From the NCBI RefSeq assembly GCF_001679785.1, contig NZ_CP016293.1, forward strand, positions 1 through 64,000: a DNA stretch of 64,000 nt, written 5' to 3'. Numbering within the stretch: the stretch's first letter is position 1; each line of letters opens with the position of its first letter. The notes beneath the pieces were generated by a model. That model saw nothing but the letters and a program-made list of their open reading frames with translations, did not search any database and had not been told where the DNA came from. Below are positions 63,531-64,000 of this stretch, piece after piece. Source of the DNA: Rhizobium leguminosarum (GTDB lineage: Bacteria > Pseudomonadota > Alphaproteobacteria > Rhizobiales > Rhizobiaceae). The position numbers and the translations under genes are program-made.

Positions 63531-64000
63531 GATCTTGTTCCTCAACCCCCGCCCGTTAATATTTGTGGTTAATCCAGCGTTACGGCGGCAGGTTATAGGG
63601 TGACATTTTTGAGGGCGCAACAGCAACGCAACAGTAAGTGCTTGAGAAGCATAGCCTTATTGCTGCCACAATATCCGAATCGATCCAAAGTTACGTTTTG
63701 AAATATTTGGTGAATTTGGAGTCGCCCAAAATGTGGCAGTATTAATATCTCGCTTGCCGCGAGTTATTCTTTCTGCAACCATAGCGACATGCGTGCATTG
63801 AAAACTTTAGAAAAACCTGATGGGCGTGGCTGAATTGCTCCCGCCAAATGCGGAATCGCCATTTTTTTTTGAATTTGGCAATTTTGGGCGGCCTCGCCTT
63901 AACAATTGGTGCTGATTGAATGGTAATGGGAGGTCGACCGTATCGATTCGACCAACCCATTTCGCAGCATTTCAAGCGCCACCGCTTTCCGTCGAGATCA
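63531..64000. other. AT-rich region upstream of the RTX protein gene
   Basis: These 470 bp are markedly less GC-rich than the rest (63600-63900) and contain an A/T run (CATTTTTTTTGAATTTGG near 63860). They should hold the promoter of the leftward RTX gene. No gene was recognised. A minus-strand frame at 63742-63975 is basic and low complexity and is probably not real. Confidence 0.45.

Noticed and set aside
61476..63572. A 698-residue open frame on the plus strand across the whole RTX gene
   Set aside because: It is antisense to a protein with clear beta-helix and RTX repeats. The antisense translation is Val/Asp/Arg-rich, without domain features, as expected from the high-GC complementary strand.

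Overview
The window is high-GC alphaproteobacterial DNA. Its gene content fits Rhizobium, probably the R. leguminosarum/etli group. This is inferred from the glpR-glpD-glpSTPQUV-glpK glycerol locus typed in rhizobia, rhizobial families (DUF992, DUF2934, DUF1328, DUF421), an acidic exopolysaccharide-type gene cluster and a nested-palindrome intergenic repeat. No rRNA, tRNA, CRISPR array or replication origin is visible. Transporters, sugar catabolism, toxin-antitoxin pairs, insertion sequences and many broken genes together look like an accessory replicon or a variable chromosomal region.

Layout. 1-2 kb: an O-antigen ligase/polymerase-like membrane protein running off the left edge, then two small proteins. 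2-9.3 kb: GntR regulator plus uxuA, a decayed efflux pump gene, an aldose 1-epimerase-like gene, an ABC-F ATPase and small membrane or VOC proteins. 9.3-12.1 kb: small exported proteins (EF-hand, glycine-zipper lipoprotein, DUF992) and a GNAT-like protein. 12.16-15.5 kb: two direct tandem copies of a 1.66 kb insertion sequence, followed by a resolvase remnant they truncate. 15.7-17.6 kb: divergent LysR/EamA exporter pair. 17.7-27.8 kb: complete glycerol regulon: repressor, FAD dehydrogenase, ABC importer (two ATPases, two permeases, small membrane protein, binding protein) and glycerol kinase. 27.85-32.5 kb: a convergent CUT2 sugar ABC importer. 32.7-39.1 kb: a frameshifted AlaRS-like gene, three toxin-antitoxin pairs (Xre/RES, Phd/PIN, HigBA), the third IS copy beside the Phd/PIN operon, pdxA2 and gene remnants.

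39.1-46.4 kb: DUF421 protein with a split partner, L-isoaspartate methyltransferase, SDR remnant, FGGY pentulose kinase, a 271-bp nested inverted-repeat element, L,D-transpeptidase, LysR regulator, frameshifted carboxymuconolactone decarboxylase-like gene and GMC oxidoreductase remnant. 46.5-49.6 kb: alpha/beta hydrolase-LuxR fusion, methyltransferase, YkgJ-type protein. 49.6-63.5 kb: polysaccharide cluster. A leftward operon of GT2, two GT4, Wzc-like co-polymerase, gmd and fcl diverges from a rightward wzy-like polymerase coupled to an exported beta-helix protein. An RTX-type beta-helix protein follows on the minus strand.

How the parts work together. Glycerol enters through GlpSTPQUV, is phosphorylated by GlpK and oxidised by GlpD, under GlpR. 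In the polysaccharide cluster, Gmd and Fcl make GDP-L-fucose, the glycosyltransferases build the repeat unit, and the Wzy-like and Wzc-like proteins polymerise and export it. The two beta-helix proteins are candidate polymer-trimming or modifying enzymes. Points most worth attention: complementary loss of ABC motifs in GlpS and GlpT, helically phased TTCG sites before glpD, the tandem IS dimer, the nested-palindrome element, the hydrolase-LuxR fusion, and a run of frameshifted genes from about 32.7 to 46.4 kb that is either real decay or sequence error.
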